From: Angiostrongylus vasorum | Lineage: Eukaryota > Nematoda > Chromadorea > Rhabditida > Metastrongylidae | Reading direction: 5' to 3' | NCBI GenBank assembly: GCA_018806985.1 | Contig: JADANN010000034.1 | Span: 620,001-684,000, forward strand | Length of the DNA stretch: 64,000 bases | Shown: positions 50,086 through 61,199 of the stretch, in pieces | Layout: the number at the start of each line of letters is the position of its first letter | Position numbering within the stretch: position 1 is the first letter of the stretch | The notes under the pieces: generated by a model | What the model was told of the DNA's origin: nothing | The model's input: only the letters and a program-made list of their open reading frames with translations | Database searches by the model: none | Program-made: the position numbers and the translations under genes

Positions 50086-50400
50086 TTCGTCAGGTCAAGC
50101 TATCCATCGGTGGAAATTTCTTACCCCTGAGGTTCTCAACTACTATTTATAATTCTCAACTACAGTTTTATAGCATTATCTCGGCATCAATGATGTTAAA
50201 ATAGATCTCAGCTGATGCACGAAGTCTTTTTGGTTTCTAATCCGTAATATTGTGTTTGGTTTATCGATTTAATACTCATCAATATAGGACGGGTACCATA
50301 ACGTCTCCTGAATGTATGCCGAATTAGACAATTGAAGGAGATTTCATTTAAATTCCTTAACACCTTTCAGGAGTAACTGCGCCCAACTTTACAGAAGAAA

Positions 50401-51695
50401 ATGCCTCAACTCGTAGTGAGCCTTCTTGGTTTATTATTCATTATGATCACAATACATCTTTGCCAACTAGATTTGTATTTTCTTTTTTTTTGCATTTCTC
50501 CCAAGATTGAGTGTGTCAAGTTTCCAACTCCACCGCGCTGTAGTTGCTTGGAAATTTATCGATAGCTTGTGGAAAAAATCCACTCTTACTTCAAAGTGCT
50601 GAGCTACTGTAATCCTTTTTTATAATACTGTTCATGTTTTAATCAAAGATTGACTGATACCATTTTAGGCATCATATATTTGATACACATTGGAATATTG
50701 AAGAAATACTGATTATTTCAGAAATGCTCAAGAAGGAGATGCTTGTAAAATGTGGTGATATTGGTAGGATTGCATAATTGTATAGTCACACTTACGAGTT
50801 ATATCCCTATTCGAAAGAATGTTCCAGTTAAGGTATTCATAATTTCAGTTTTCTTGACGTGAAACCGGTGAATGCTAAACGAAATGAGCGACTGGAGCTA
50901 AAAAATAGTCGACTTTGACACCGAAATTTTGCGTGTTAATTGCGAATTTTGTTCCTCTGACAAACAAAGTTATTTAACCATTCTTTCAACTTTGTTATTT
51001 CACAGTAAAGTTTTGTCATCATTCATACGTATGAGTTTAGGTGCTAGACTCCATTAATGGAATGGTTGCTGAACTGGAGAAAATGAGCGAAGGAGGAATT
51101 GTGCTGCTGAACAATCTGGAAAGCCAAGGTGGCAAGAGGATAACTGGGACTGACACATTCGCGCAATCCGATTCTCGTATGTATCCTACCCGAAGGGCAG
51201 AAACGACAAGAGGTTTCCTGTGCTGTTAAGATTTTGAAGATTCTATTAGTGATAGGTCGAGTAGGTCGTCCAGCTAACGTTACTCACGTGTGCAAAAATC
51301 AACTTTTGAGTTGAACTACCAGTGAACTACCGAGCATCTTTTTTGAAACCTCCATCAGGAATAGTGGTATAAAAAACCAAACGCCGGAAAAGTGCCGATA
51401 CCTTCAGCCTACCGAAGGGCTATAGCACCGTAAGAGTATGTTGAGCAAGATTTTTTGATCGCACGAGCGACTTAGATGTGTTACAAAAAAAGTGGCAAGT
51501 CGCATAGATGAACAAGTAGGATATGGGAACATAAATGCCATAGATACAATCAGAAAAAAATATATGGAGAAACTGCATCATAGGGAAAAAGCGGACAAAA
51601 AAAGTGATCTTTCTGTTGGAAGGGAGATGCAAAGCCCGGATTACGAATCGTATATGATTGGTGACATGAGTGAAAAAAAATCTGGTTGCTGGTAA
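50401..51695 (+). CDS. Tentative small secreted protein gene, exon joints partly unresolved
   Basis: A CTTTCAG at 50,364-50,370, 30 bases before an ATG, suits a spliced-leader acceptor. The ATG frame opens with a good signal peptide (MPQLVVSLLGLLFIMITIHL). Downstream, exon 50722-50763 (MLKKEMLVKCGDI) joins exon 51048-51176 (SINGMVAELEKMSEGG, then TDTFAQSDS) in phase. The likely last exon is 51476-51695 (SRIDEQVGYGNINAI, MEKLHHREKADKK, GDMSEKKSGCW, TAA), but its phase is off by one after an A7 run. The joint from the signal exon to 50722 is also unresolved. Lys/Glu-rich, possible short helix; no known domain. The pieces may not all belong to one gene. Confidence 0.4.
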
Positions 51696-51799
51696 TCAAG
51701 TTGATTAATCCCACTGGTCTAATCTTAGAAGAAGATGATGGAAAGAGTTCATTTGTTCATTCACCCCTCATCATGAGTCGCATCATTCAGACACAGGGA

Positions 51800-52090
51800 A
51801 AAAAGATAAAATAAGGATAAAACTCTTTGCGTCGATAATTCCCTTAGTGATGCGCCATGCATTCGACTTCATTAGGCTTCGTTTGGAGGTGATTGAATGC
51901 ATATCTGGCCTTTACAATGACTTGCGGTGACCTACCGTTGCATCGCGCCAGTGCTGCTATCCTCCCAGACAAGTCTGGTACCAATTTACCGACCCCGGAG
52001 GAATGAAAGCATTGGTGGATAATGGGAGCGGAGTCGATTCCGCGTGTGTGTTGCAGGGCACCTCCGACCACTGCGCCACACGCGCCTTTC
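51800..52090 (-). mobile_element. SINE family A, inverted copy
   Basis: On the minus strand: TGTGGCGCAGTGGTCGGAGG (A box), GGAATCGACTCCG (B box), then TTTCATTCCTCCGGGGTCGG, CCAGACTTGTCTGGGAGG and ATTATCGACGCAAAGAG with a TTTATCCTTATTTTAT tail. The cleanest A box of the family. Confidence 0.75.
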
Positions 52091-52099
52091 ACAAGAAAA

Positions 52100-53190
52100 G
52101 AGTGGAGGGAATTGCCGACATTACAATTATTTTAATTTTGTGACAATGAAAATTATGGATGCTGCCAGACATATAATGTATTTACAACATTAATACGATC
52201 CGATATTTTTTAAGTGTCGCCTTAGAAAAACTGGAAAAGCTCCAAACAAATTTTCGTAGAATTAAGGACACTCTCACTGTCAAAAGTGCTGTGAAAAGAA
52301 TATAGTGATGCTTTTTCCCAATGTTTTGGCATGAACATTGCGGTCCTTTGAAAATATGTACATCACTTTAAGCTGATGGGAGTCGATCACAACTAATAGA
52401 TTTAAGACCAAGTGCAATTTAAGCTGTCCGATTAAACGATTTCGCCGAACCAACAAGAAAGTCAGCAACAAGTGACTTAAAAGCGATGCCTTAAATTTTA
52501 ACTTCTACCTAAATGTGTTATACTCCACAAGCCCATCCAGAAAAAATTTTTTGTAACAGTTCTTAATGACTACATTACAGTGAAACAGTTGTATCATCGA
52601 TTCTAGCGAAGCGTCTCAAAACAACTCTCAAAGCTAATGATTCACTTATTCAGAAGTGAGTGTTGTGACAAATCTATGCTGAAACTATTTCTCCAGATTT
52701 TGTATACTGTAATGATCTACAGAAGTGGTCGATACTACATTAAAATTTTTCCTCCTGTTCTGAAATCAGAAACATACACGCATATAATCTCCCTCAACCC
52801 TAGCAGTTTTGTATTATATTGTCACAAGATAGAAATTTCTTCTAATGTCGTTCTGACCAACTTGTCCATGTGTGCCAAGAAGGCTCTAAATGTTCTGAGT
52901 TTCCGTAATATTTTCACTTTTACATTAACAGACGACACGATGAAAAAAATAAATCAAGAAAAATCTGAAACAAATTGACGAAACTCTTGACTCTATTAAA
53001 AAAATAGCTATCGATAATAATATCCATTTGAACATTCAAGAATTTAAATTGAACAGTATGCAATGCCTGGTATGTCTACGCTTAACCCAGTTTCTCTTTT
53101 TTTTTATTTGCAAGTAACTAACGGAGAATTTCGAGATTGAAAACGGCGACCTAGGTTTGAGTGGCGCCAATGAAAACGTGTAACAGTTGT
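52100..53190. other. Non-coding stretch between two SINEs
   Basis: A 113-residue plus ORF at 52,637-52,978 lies here; it has no recognisable motif or splice support and the region is AT-rich. Nothing else is called. Confidence 0.3.
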
Positions 53191-53194
53191 TGTG

Positions 53195-53495
53195 GGAGGG
53201 ATTAAAAAAACGATAAAAAGAATGCTCTCGGCGTTAATCAATCCCTGAGGGATGCGCCATGCACTCGACTTCATTAAGCATCGTTGGAGCTGAATGAATG
53301 CATATCGGGCCTTTACAATGACTCGCGGTGGCCTACCGATGCATCAAGCTGCTGCTGCTATCGTTTCAGACAAGTCTGGTACCAATTTGCCAACCTCGGA
53401 TGGATGGAAGGCTTGGTGAGCCACGGGCGCGAGGATCGATCTCATATGTGTATTGCAGGGCGCCTCCGACCACTGCGCAACACGCACGAATCATG
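53195..53495 (-). mobile_element. SINE family A, inverted copy
   Basis: Minus strand: GTTGCGCAGTGGTCGGAGG (A box), GAGATCGATCCTCG (B box), CCAAGCCTTCCATCC, GGTACCAGACTTGTCTGAAA, CATCCCTCAGGGATTGATTA and the GAGAGCATT T-rich tail. Confidence 0.75.
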
Positions 53496-53929
53496 GTTAT
53501 TGCATGGAATGAGCTAGTTTAAAGATGTATAATAGGAATAAAATGGTAGACATACAATTGTTTGCACATTAGTTTCTGGCTCATAGTATTCGAATGCGGT
53601 CTATCTTCAGAATAACGTGTAATATTTGAAAGATCACTTTATACCAGAATGGATCTCTCTTTGTATTAATCGTGTGCTTTGGATGCTCATACTATGTATA
53701 CGGTAACTGCTAAAGAGCATTTTAATTTAAATGTAAAAAATATGTGTTCGCTTCGAAAGAAGAATAAATGACGTTTCGAAAGACGTTCGGCGTGGCTTAG
53801 GAGAAAGCATAGAAGTAGCGATGAGCACCATAACGAGCTGAAACGTCGAACATTTTTTTTATCTTTCAAAATTCACAGTTACTTCGCCGTTTCGTTCAGA
53901 TCACTTTCCGAAACTGAGTTTCAAAGAAA

Positions 53930-56109
53930 CTAACCAGCGGGAAGGTAAACATCTGACCAGTCCTTTCCATATCGGCCATACGCAGTCGGTGTGATCCACT
54001 TATCGTCTAGCGTTTTAAAGTTAATCAGACCATTACGATACATATCAATAGCTCGTTTAATGTTTGACCTAAATGCTCTAGGATCCTGGTTTGTTTTATG
54101 GCAAAAATATCGGGTCAGTGTATAAGGCACGCTGAATTTCTTGAATAAGAAAATAGAAATTGCTTTCATAAAACCATGTTCGCAAAGATTATTCTACCGC
54201 TACAGAGTTGATCTAATGGATAGCACAAAAACGTCTGAAAATTGTACAACGAGATCATGTCCCTAGGCAATCTTCTCATCATTGAATAAGCATACCTATC
54301 CATCTGCCACGGTCGCCAGCTATTCCACAGCGGTCGGTCGTAGTTGGGATCGCGATAGCGACGCCAATAAGTGGGATTCAACCAGTCAGTATACCACTTG
54401 TAGCGACTCCTAAATAGTAGGATGAATACAAAGGAAAAGCCGTCACATTTTTTCCGTGTATTTTTTTAAAAAATGTGAGCATTAGTTAGTTCATAGAGAC
54501 AACTGTGACGAAAACTCTCCTTCGTATCAACTACAACTTTTTTTCAATTTCTAGGATAATAATGTACTTCAAATATTATTCGCTTTGTTTCGAGTTACAA
54601 AGGTATCTCTTATAATAGACTCTTTAAATTAATAGTAGGAACGTAAACGACAAGTACTGCATACATCGCATTCTGAACAGGTTGCGCCCGATGTTTTAAG
54701 AGAGGCTGATGACGGTTAACTCTCTTAACTCACCACCTTTTACAGCTACATCAATCCACGGTAAGTAGAGAAGTTTTACTCACGGAGAGTCACCACAAGT
54801 CTCCAATACTACGCTCTAGTCGATAAGAAAATGACTAGCCAGTAATCGGGGTACTCAAATCCAAGACTGTGTGGAATCGGATCCACATAGAGTGCTCGAC
54901 GTGCGGCGTAGCGATATGTAGGCCAGTAGAATGGTTGGTAAAACATATAGCGATCGATATTGTGGTCATCAAGCTGAAAACACTCAAAGAATTCGTTAGA
55001 GCACAAATCAACTAGGATTGTAGAGGGCTATCAAAACCGTTCTTTTGAAAAGACGTTGTGAGCATTTGTCATCGGTGATACAGTTTTTTGACTAAAGAAC
55101 AACTTCAGAGCAGAATTTTGCTCAGTACCGTGATCGTAAATTTGGATTTTACAAAAGGAAAAGGCGAAAGTAAACCGTCCTCAATGTTGTTTTTGACCAA
55201 ACATTACCTAAACATTTCATGAAATCCGTGAGCAAAAAAGTCCAAGTATTTCGCACCGTTGCGAAGATTGTGGAACATAGTTGCTGTTGTGTGATTTTAG
55301 CCTACGAAAACTTTTTTATGCATTTCAATACTTCTTTCTAGACTATTTAATTCTTACAACGACCTGTTGTAGGCTCGTAAATAAGATGAAAAACGTTTCC
55401 GTTTTTTCTTTCCTACAATCCTATTGTTACACACGGAGGCCGTAGGATTTTCTCAGAACAGCGGACGAAAAACGTCTCATCAATAAGATTACACATGTGC
55501 AGCTTTCAGCGTCAAGCGAGCTATTTCGGAAGACATGATGATCGTCTCTGCTAGGCTAAGAAAAACGCTCTTAAATTTTTGTAACAATTACTACTACTGT
55601 TGCCATTGTTACCATTATTAGATAAAACTACAAATAATGCTCATAATGTCTGGGGTTTTTTCAGCAATAAATTCACACCGTGTCGTAGTTTTTCCTGTAC
55701 TTGTGCAGTGTGGAACATCGATATCTGTCGCCACCTACATGAAACGTCGATAGGTTTGGTACTGAAGACACTCTGAAAGCTTTGAAACGTTTGAAGACAT
55801 TTCTTTTCGTAGGTTTAGTCAAGCTAGTCAAGGATTGACAGAATTCCATGAATGATAATAATTAAATAGCTATTGAAATCATTGCTGGTTCGTGACATAG
55901 GTTTACAAAGAAGTTCAACTTTGAACTGAGTCGGGTGTGCACGGAAAACACTTAAAACAAGATTGAGCTAAACGCATTAGATTAATGAGAATCATTATTA
56001 TAAGTGTACACACTCACCTCGTAAGAGTCGCTACAGTGCCGAATCTCTCTACTGAACGAGATCTTGGTAGGCAGTGTGCTGTATAGGCTTTGTAAGCCGG
56101 TCCAGACAT
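53930..56109 (-). CDS. Small Trp/Tyr/Arg-rich protein, 4 exons, family unknown
   Basis: Minus exons: 56109-56018 (MSGPAYKAYTAHCLPRSRSV), 54973-~54836 (LDDHNIDRYMFYQPFYWPTY, RYAARRALYVDPIPHSLGF), 54409-~54175 (SRYKWYTDWLNPTYWRRYRD, RPLWNSWRPWQMDRYAYSM, MRRLPRDMI) and ~54139-53930 (DPRAFRSNIKRAIDMYRNG, LDDKWITPTAYGRYGKDW, ending YLPAG, TAG). About 210-220 residues. The consistent codon use and the GTGAGTG donor and TTTTCAG acceptor argue for a real gene. The composition recalls small basic muscle thick-filament proteins (filagenin/flightin-like), but that is a guess; I could not match a motif. Odd points: the exon 1 frame enters exon 2 one base out (the alternative frame reads HCSDSYE); exon 2 has no good GT donor, though a GC donor after DY would give DYW-SRY; the last intron would be only 35 bases. 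No signal peptide. Confidence 0.6.
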
Positions 56110-57129
56110 AGTTGATTCGAAAGACTCAAAAATCCAATGTGATCACCCAACGTATCAAGTCGGAAGGAAGAGGGCGGTTCTTCCAGACAAGCCAAACAGC
56201 CCACGACCCACGCATTAACTGCTGACAAAGCACATCCAATCCAACATATCATACAGGATAAAGCGTAGCGCCTCCTATTGACTTTAACCCAGTGGAGAAT
56301 TATCTGATGCAGAACTTTAATGTGTCGGAATATAAGACCCATAGCAAATTCATGCTTCATTTCCTGTAATTTATATCACTGTTTACAGGAATGAGAAACA
56401 AATTCCTCTGCAATGCACAGAAATTTCGAGTAAATAAACTGATATACCTGTTTGCTTCTATTATTCCTAGAAGGTCATGATCTGCACCGCATGGTTTTCG
56501 ATAAAATTACATTTAGCTAGCTATACTAAGTCGAACTTTATCCCAATGGTATTGATTAAGCGAAAATTTAAAACTAGCGCCAAAATTGCGTTCATACATG
56601 GGTGGTCGCAGAAGTGGAAATCGTTCTAAAAAATATCCTAGTCACAAAGCAGAAGTGGCCTTTCCGAATCTCTGTAGTAAATACATCAGAACCACGTACA
56701 TTCCATTCCGAAATCTGTGGAACATCACGCCTGTTCAATCAATTCTATTGAAGATGAATACAAGACAAGGGAGCAAATGGAGCAATATCCGGGCCTGTGA
56801 GGTTATATATTTAAAGCTTTTAGTGTGTTTGTGTACATTTTTTTGAATGGTCTTTTTGATGCATGTTCGCAGCCTTCACACCTGATCTGTTCTTTTTTTT
56901 TGCTGTCTAACTTCTCCCTATCAGACGTTCACTCTCTTTATTAAAACGATAGCCTTCTATCAGGGTCTAAGCAAACAATCGGAAACTCCACCTTCTGCAC
57001 AAAAAATAACACATTCCTTTGCAAATTGCAAGTCGCATGTCACTGCTGTCAGAAAAAAGAAGGATTTTTTTTAGGAAAAAACGACAACCGGAGTGCCATA
57101 GTATAGCTCAATTGAAGAGAAGATAAATA

Positions 57130-57400
57130 TTAAATATTTACCACAGTGGGTACTTGGATACTTCAATGGCCTGTCTTCACTGGATGTGCGGGCCCCAGCA
57201 TAATTTTCATCTTTTCGGGGTTTTGCTGCTTTAGTCACTGTGGTTCCGTGGGCTCTCCAGTTCAGCCTATCCAAGGTCTGTCCCAGACAGTCACCACCAC
57301 AGACAGTCGTCGCGTTGGTGGATTAGAGGGAGATTTGCACCCATGCGACTAGTTTGATACCAGGACGGTGGTGGATGGTGGTATTGGTTTAATCTGAGTG
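57130..57400 (-). mobile_element. RTE-derived short element, family C (inverted, best copy)
   Basis: Minus strand runs from CAAATCTCCCTCTAATCCAC through GGAACCACAGTGACTAAAGC and GCCCGCACATCCAGTGAAGA to GGCCATTGAAGTATCCAAGTA. Its start equals the RTE 5' end at 61,205 and its end equals the RTE 3' tail, with nothing of the ORF between. Confidence 0.7.
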
Positions 57401-58053
57401 GTTTACTCGACCCACCTCCACTTTTTTGTATTTCGTATTTCAAGTGGAATAATGGCTACTTTCAGTAAGCATGGAAAGTACTACAACTTTGGTTTAAGGT
57501 AGGCAAGTGTAGCGCAAAGGTGATTACGCAAACTTCCTTACTCCGGCGCACTTTATAACCACGTTTGTCTAATGGACGTAGTGGATACCAATCTCAAAAA
57601 ATCAATTATCATCATTTCTTCCCAGTAGCTTATCTTACTGCTTCGGTCGGTGGCGCTCCTAGACGTGCGAAGGAATTCGACATCGCACAAAGTTAAAGCA
57701 GGGAGTAAATTTGTGCAAGAAGTCGTTGCCGTACTGGTGTTAACCTACTCTTAAGACTACTAACCTCTCTTCGATCTGTACTGACCGGCGACAGTTTGTA
57801 GTGTGGACCTGAGAACACCTTAGCACATAATTCTGAAGACTGGTGCGGAAAAAAATTTGTAATCGATGACGTTTCTGCTTCATAACGGGTCGTATAACTG
57901 AGCAACTGAGCGCAGCATTGTGACCATCATATTAAGCCAATTTTTGCAGCCAATTTTACCGACCATAACTCATGAAAACTCTTTTGTTTACAGATGTACA
58001 TTTGTTTGGAACCAAATTAATATGACATGGCTTCAAGTAATATGTTCTTTTAG

Positions 58054-58273
58054 GAAGTGTGAGTGTCGAACCCCCTCTGCAAATGACCAGATTTGGCACA
58101 ACAATAGCAAACTTGGCGCTCTTTCCAAGAGTTCCCTGACACCCAAAAAACACAAGGCTAGCAATGACGAAAGGTTAAAACTGATGCGTGAGTCACATAA
58201 AAGTTACCTAAACTCAGGTCAAACAAGCTTCCATGAAGTTGTCGCCTTTACGTATGCCGGAGATAGTTCGTGA
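58054..58273 (+). CDS. Candidate terminal exon, unknown product
   Basis: A TTCTTTTAG acceptor opens a frame reading KCECRTPSANDQIWHN, SSLTPKKHKASNDERLKLMR, and ending FHEVVAFTYAGDSS before TGA. It looks protein-like, but no upstream exon in phase was found and nothing is recognised in it. Confidence 0.25.
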
Positions 58274-59344
58274 AGAATACGCACAAGCAACTAGACTTTG
58301 ACTCGAAGATAGACATGTTTTCAGTAGTTTTGTAGTCCTGGTTGTAATAAAAATACTGTTTGCTGCAATACACTTAACACAAAAAATAACTCCAAAACAA
58401 TTGATGGTCGCAGTCACTCTTCAAACAAATATAATTACACTACTATAGTATATTAATTAAGATAACTGTCGATCTTGCGAGTAAAATTGCTTGTTAATAT
58501 CTGAGTGTATAAAAAGTTTCGATTCAAAGAAAAGAGAGACGTCAAAAATTGTCATCTCATAATGCTGTTAAACCAAGTTCATATGAAAATAAAAACGGGA
58601 AAAAATTCCGGATGTAGATATTTAGGGCTAACATTGTTGTATGTGTGCATCTTATGTGAATGTGCTGTTAAATGACTTAAAAATGGTTATTGAAAACGCA
58701 GTAGAATATTTGGCCGGCCGAAATCTTTATTCAACCAGTAAAAAAAACCCCGATTTTAACATCACACACCCTGGATTCCACCAATCGTTGAGAACAAAAA
58801 TGACGTCGTGCACAAACAAAAGAACAAGCTGCATAGATGTAAGCCCGTAGGACTTGACAGATTTTATCCTACACATATCCATTGTCTATTGCATTGCCAC
58901 ATATGTAAACCCACCAATTCGCCTGGTTATCCTACCCGAGTAAAATGCCAATTTGCGTTAAACGAACACTTGACAACGGAAGCAACTCATCGCAGACCTG
59001 TTCAGTTGAATAAATCGAGTTCTACATTGTTCATGAGCAGGTGAAAGAGCTGCCGACGTCTCCAAATTCCTAATGGAAAAGAAAACTCCAACTGCTATGT
59101 ACTTCAATCGAAAAGTCCAAACCACAACTGTACTACCACCAAAGTGTCTCAAAATAGGGAGAAACTTGTTTGCAGATTCAACTACAACATACTAAAAATC
59201 CGGTAGTGAATAAAGATCACAATTCGACATGCGTTTCACGTTGCTGGGTCTTCACTTATCATTAGGGGACAAACTAGCTCAGAGCAGGCGGGATAAAATA
59301 AGGCGTTGACATTTGCAAAATGAGGAAACACCATGTATATTATA

Positions 59345-59510
59345 TAATCACCTTTTATTTACTGCTTATTCTTTCTTCATGGCAGGGTATGATATGAAAT
59401 ACAACTACAATATGCTATTTGTAAAGCTCGGACCGACGGTAAGGGTAGTAACGAGGTTCGGTCCTCGCAGCAGACACTTTTGGGTCCAGAGTTTTGCAAA
59501 TAAATCAGCA
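59345..59510 (+). mobile_element. SINE family D copy
   Basis: TTTATTTACTGC, TTCATGGCAGGGTATGATAT, then GACGGTAAGGGTAGTAACG and a B-box-like GAGGTTCGGTCCTCG, ending GGGTCCAGAGTTTTGCAAAT, the same 3' end as the inverted copy at 3.0 kb. Confidence 0.6.
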
Positions 59511-59514
59511 CATT

Positions 59515-61195
59515 CTAGTTTTATTGTGTACATTTTCTAAAAAAATCAGCAGCAAACTGGAAACTCTACAAATGGCAATGTAGTGCTTCACAGATTTATT
59601 TCCGACATCAAATGAACTATAACAACATAAAAAAGCCAATGCTAGTAACAACCTTTGACACTTCTAGGCAATTGCTAAGAAATCATTTGCTATAAAAAAG
59701 CAGCGCACGGAACAGAATATTACTACAAACATGAAACAGCAGAACAGGAATCACGTGAAATGAATTGAGACTCATAAAAGGAATACAGTCAAATTACTAA
59801 AATATGTAGCGCGGTAAATTCCTAAATGATTAAGCTGACATGAGGTTGGTAAAAAAGAACATTTATCCGGTTTTTTTAGTATCAACATACTATCGAAATA
59901 TTACCGCATGTCGTCGAAAACCCAACAACAACTACTACTTGAGGCATACCAAGTTCAATATTTGGCTAGTAATTGAGTTCTAATTAAATTGAATTGAATA
60001 GTTGAGTGATTCGATTCCACTTCCAATAACTAACGAAAAGCCCTCAACATAAGCTGTAAAACCTTTCCAAATTCTGGTAGCAACACGACGGAATTGTGTG
60101 CTATAGTACAATGTAGTATATAGCAGTCCACACGCCTTATCAGAAAAGAATTATAGAGGGTCCACGATATCATTCACATCTTCAACACTTATCCTTGTTG
60201 ATAGTGAATTGGGACCAGTCTTCTGAGGTCGCTTCGCTGTGATATGGCTTGACAGCATTTTTATGTTTCTTGGCATGAACATCAACAACCATCAGTGATG
60301 ATGTGAACTGAAACGTCTAATCGTCTCTGACGGTATAGTTCTTGTCGTATTGCAGTCGCACTCTGATCACAATGACGATGTTAACTGATTGAAGAAAACT
60401 ATTGTTATAGTTGAAGGGGACAGTGTCTTCTGTTGTGTTTCTTTCGTGTTCTGCTCCCTGTAAATGTGCTTCTGCGGCTGACACAGTATATCACGTGTCT
60501 GAAGGACAAATAATGAAAAAGAACCATGTGCGCCAAATTATTTGAAGTCACTAGCAAGACCACTTTCCGATTACCAGAAGATTATTAGGAGGATTCTTCG
60601 TCAAAGGCGTTATGCCCATCGTATTTGTCCAATGAGCAGAACTCACTGGGTAATTCTAGATCAGGATTTAATGAAGATCATACCGAAGTCCACTTGAATC
60701 GCCCTGGTTACGACTAAGAACAGGAACTTAAGGAAAACTTTTACCCTACAGTATGTAAGCGAAACCTCCCACTACCGTGACCAGGATGTTTCATGATTCA
60801 ATAACCTCACATTTCTACAAACTTATAAGGGAAAAAGCAAAACTTTTGTCTTGAATCAGTGTTGTTAATAGACGTCAATGTACATCTTTGAAGTCTTTTC
60901 TCATAATCTCCGATTCCTTGTCACTGTACACTTGAACATATGAAGCTGGAAAGGTTGTCGCTTTCTTCACTTCTTTTATCTGAGCATGAAGGATTTTTGA
61001 TATTTATTCTAGAGCATTGAAACATATCATTCTTTTTCCTCCCAATGGTTAACCGCCTAATCATGAATGGGATATGCTCCTGGGCGTTGGACTGCCAATT
61101 ACAACGGACAACACAGTGTCCCAAGCTAAAAAGGACGTCTCCATCCGGAAGACCAGCTAAGAGTAAACCAACGATAGGAATCACCGCCATCCGGA
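59515..61195. other. Non-coding stretch
   Basis: AT-rich, with short chance ORFs only. No exon or recognised repeat until the RTE copy. Confidence 0.3.
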
Positions 61196-61199
61196 TATT

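Noticed and set aside
56586..56846. 86-residue plus ORF starting near MGGRRSGNRSKK
   Set aside because: Somewhat protein-like and ends at a possible donor, but no partner exon and no recognised motif; too weak to annotate.
58641..59044. Overlapping plus ORFs with some Cys/His residues (HCHICKPTN)
   Set aside because: The Cys/His spacing does not fit a zinc knuckle, and frames switch; not supported as a gag or gene.
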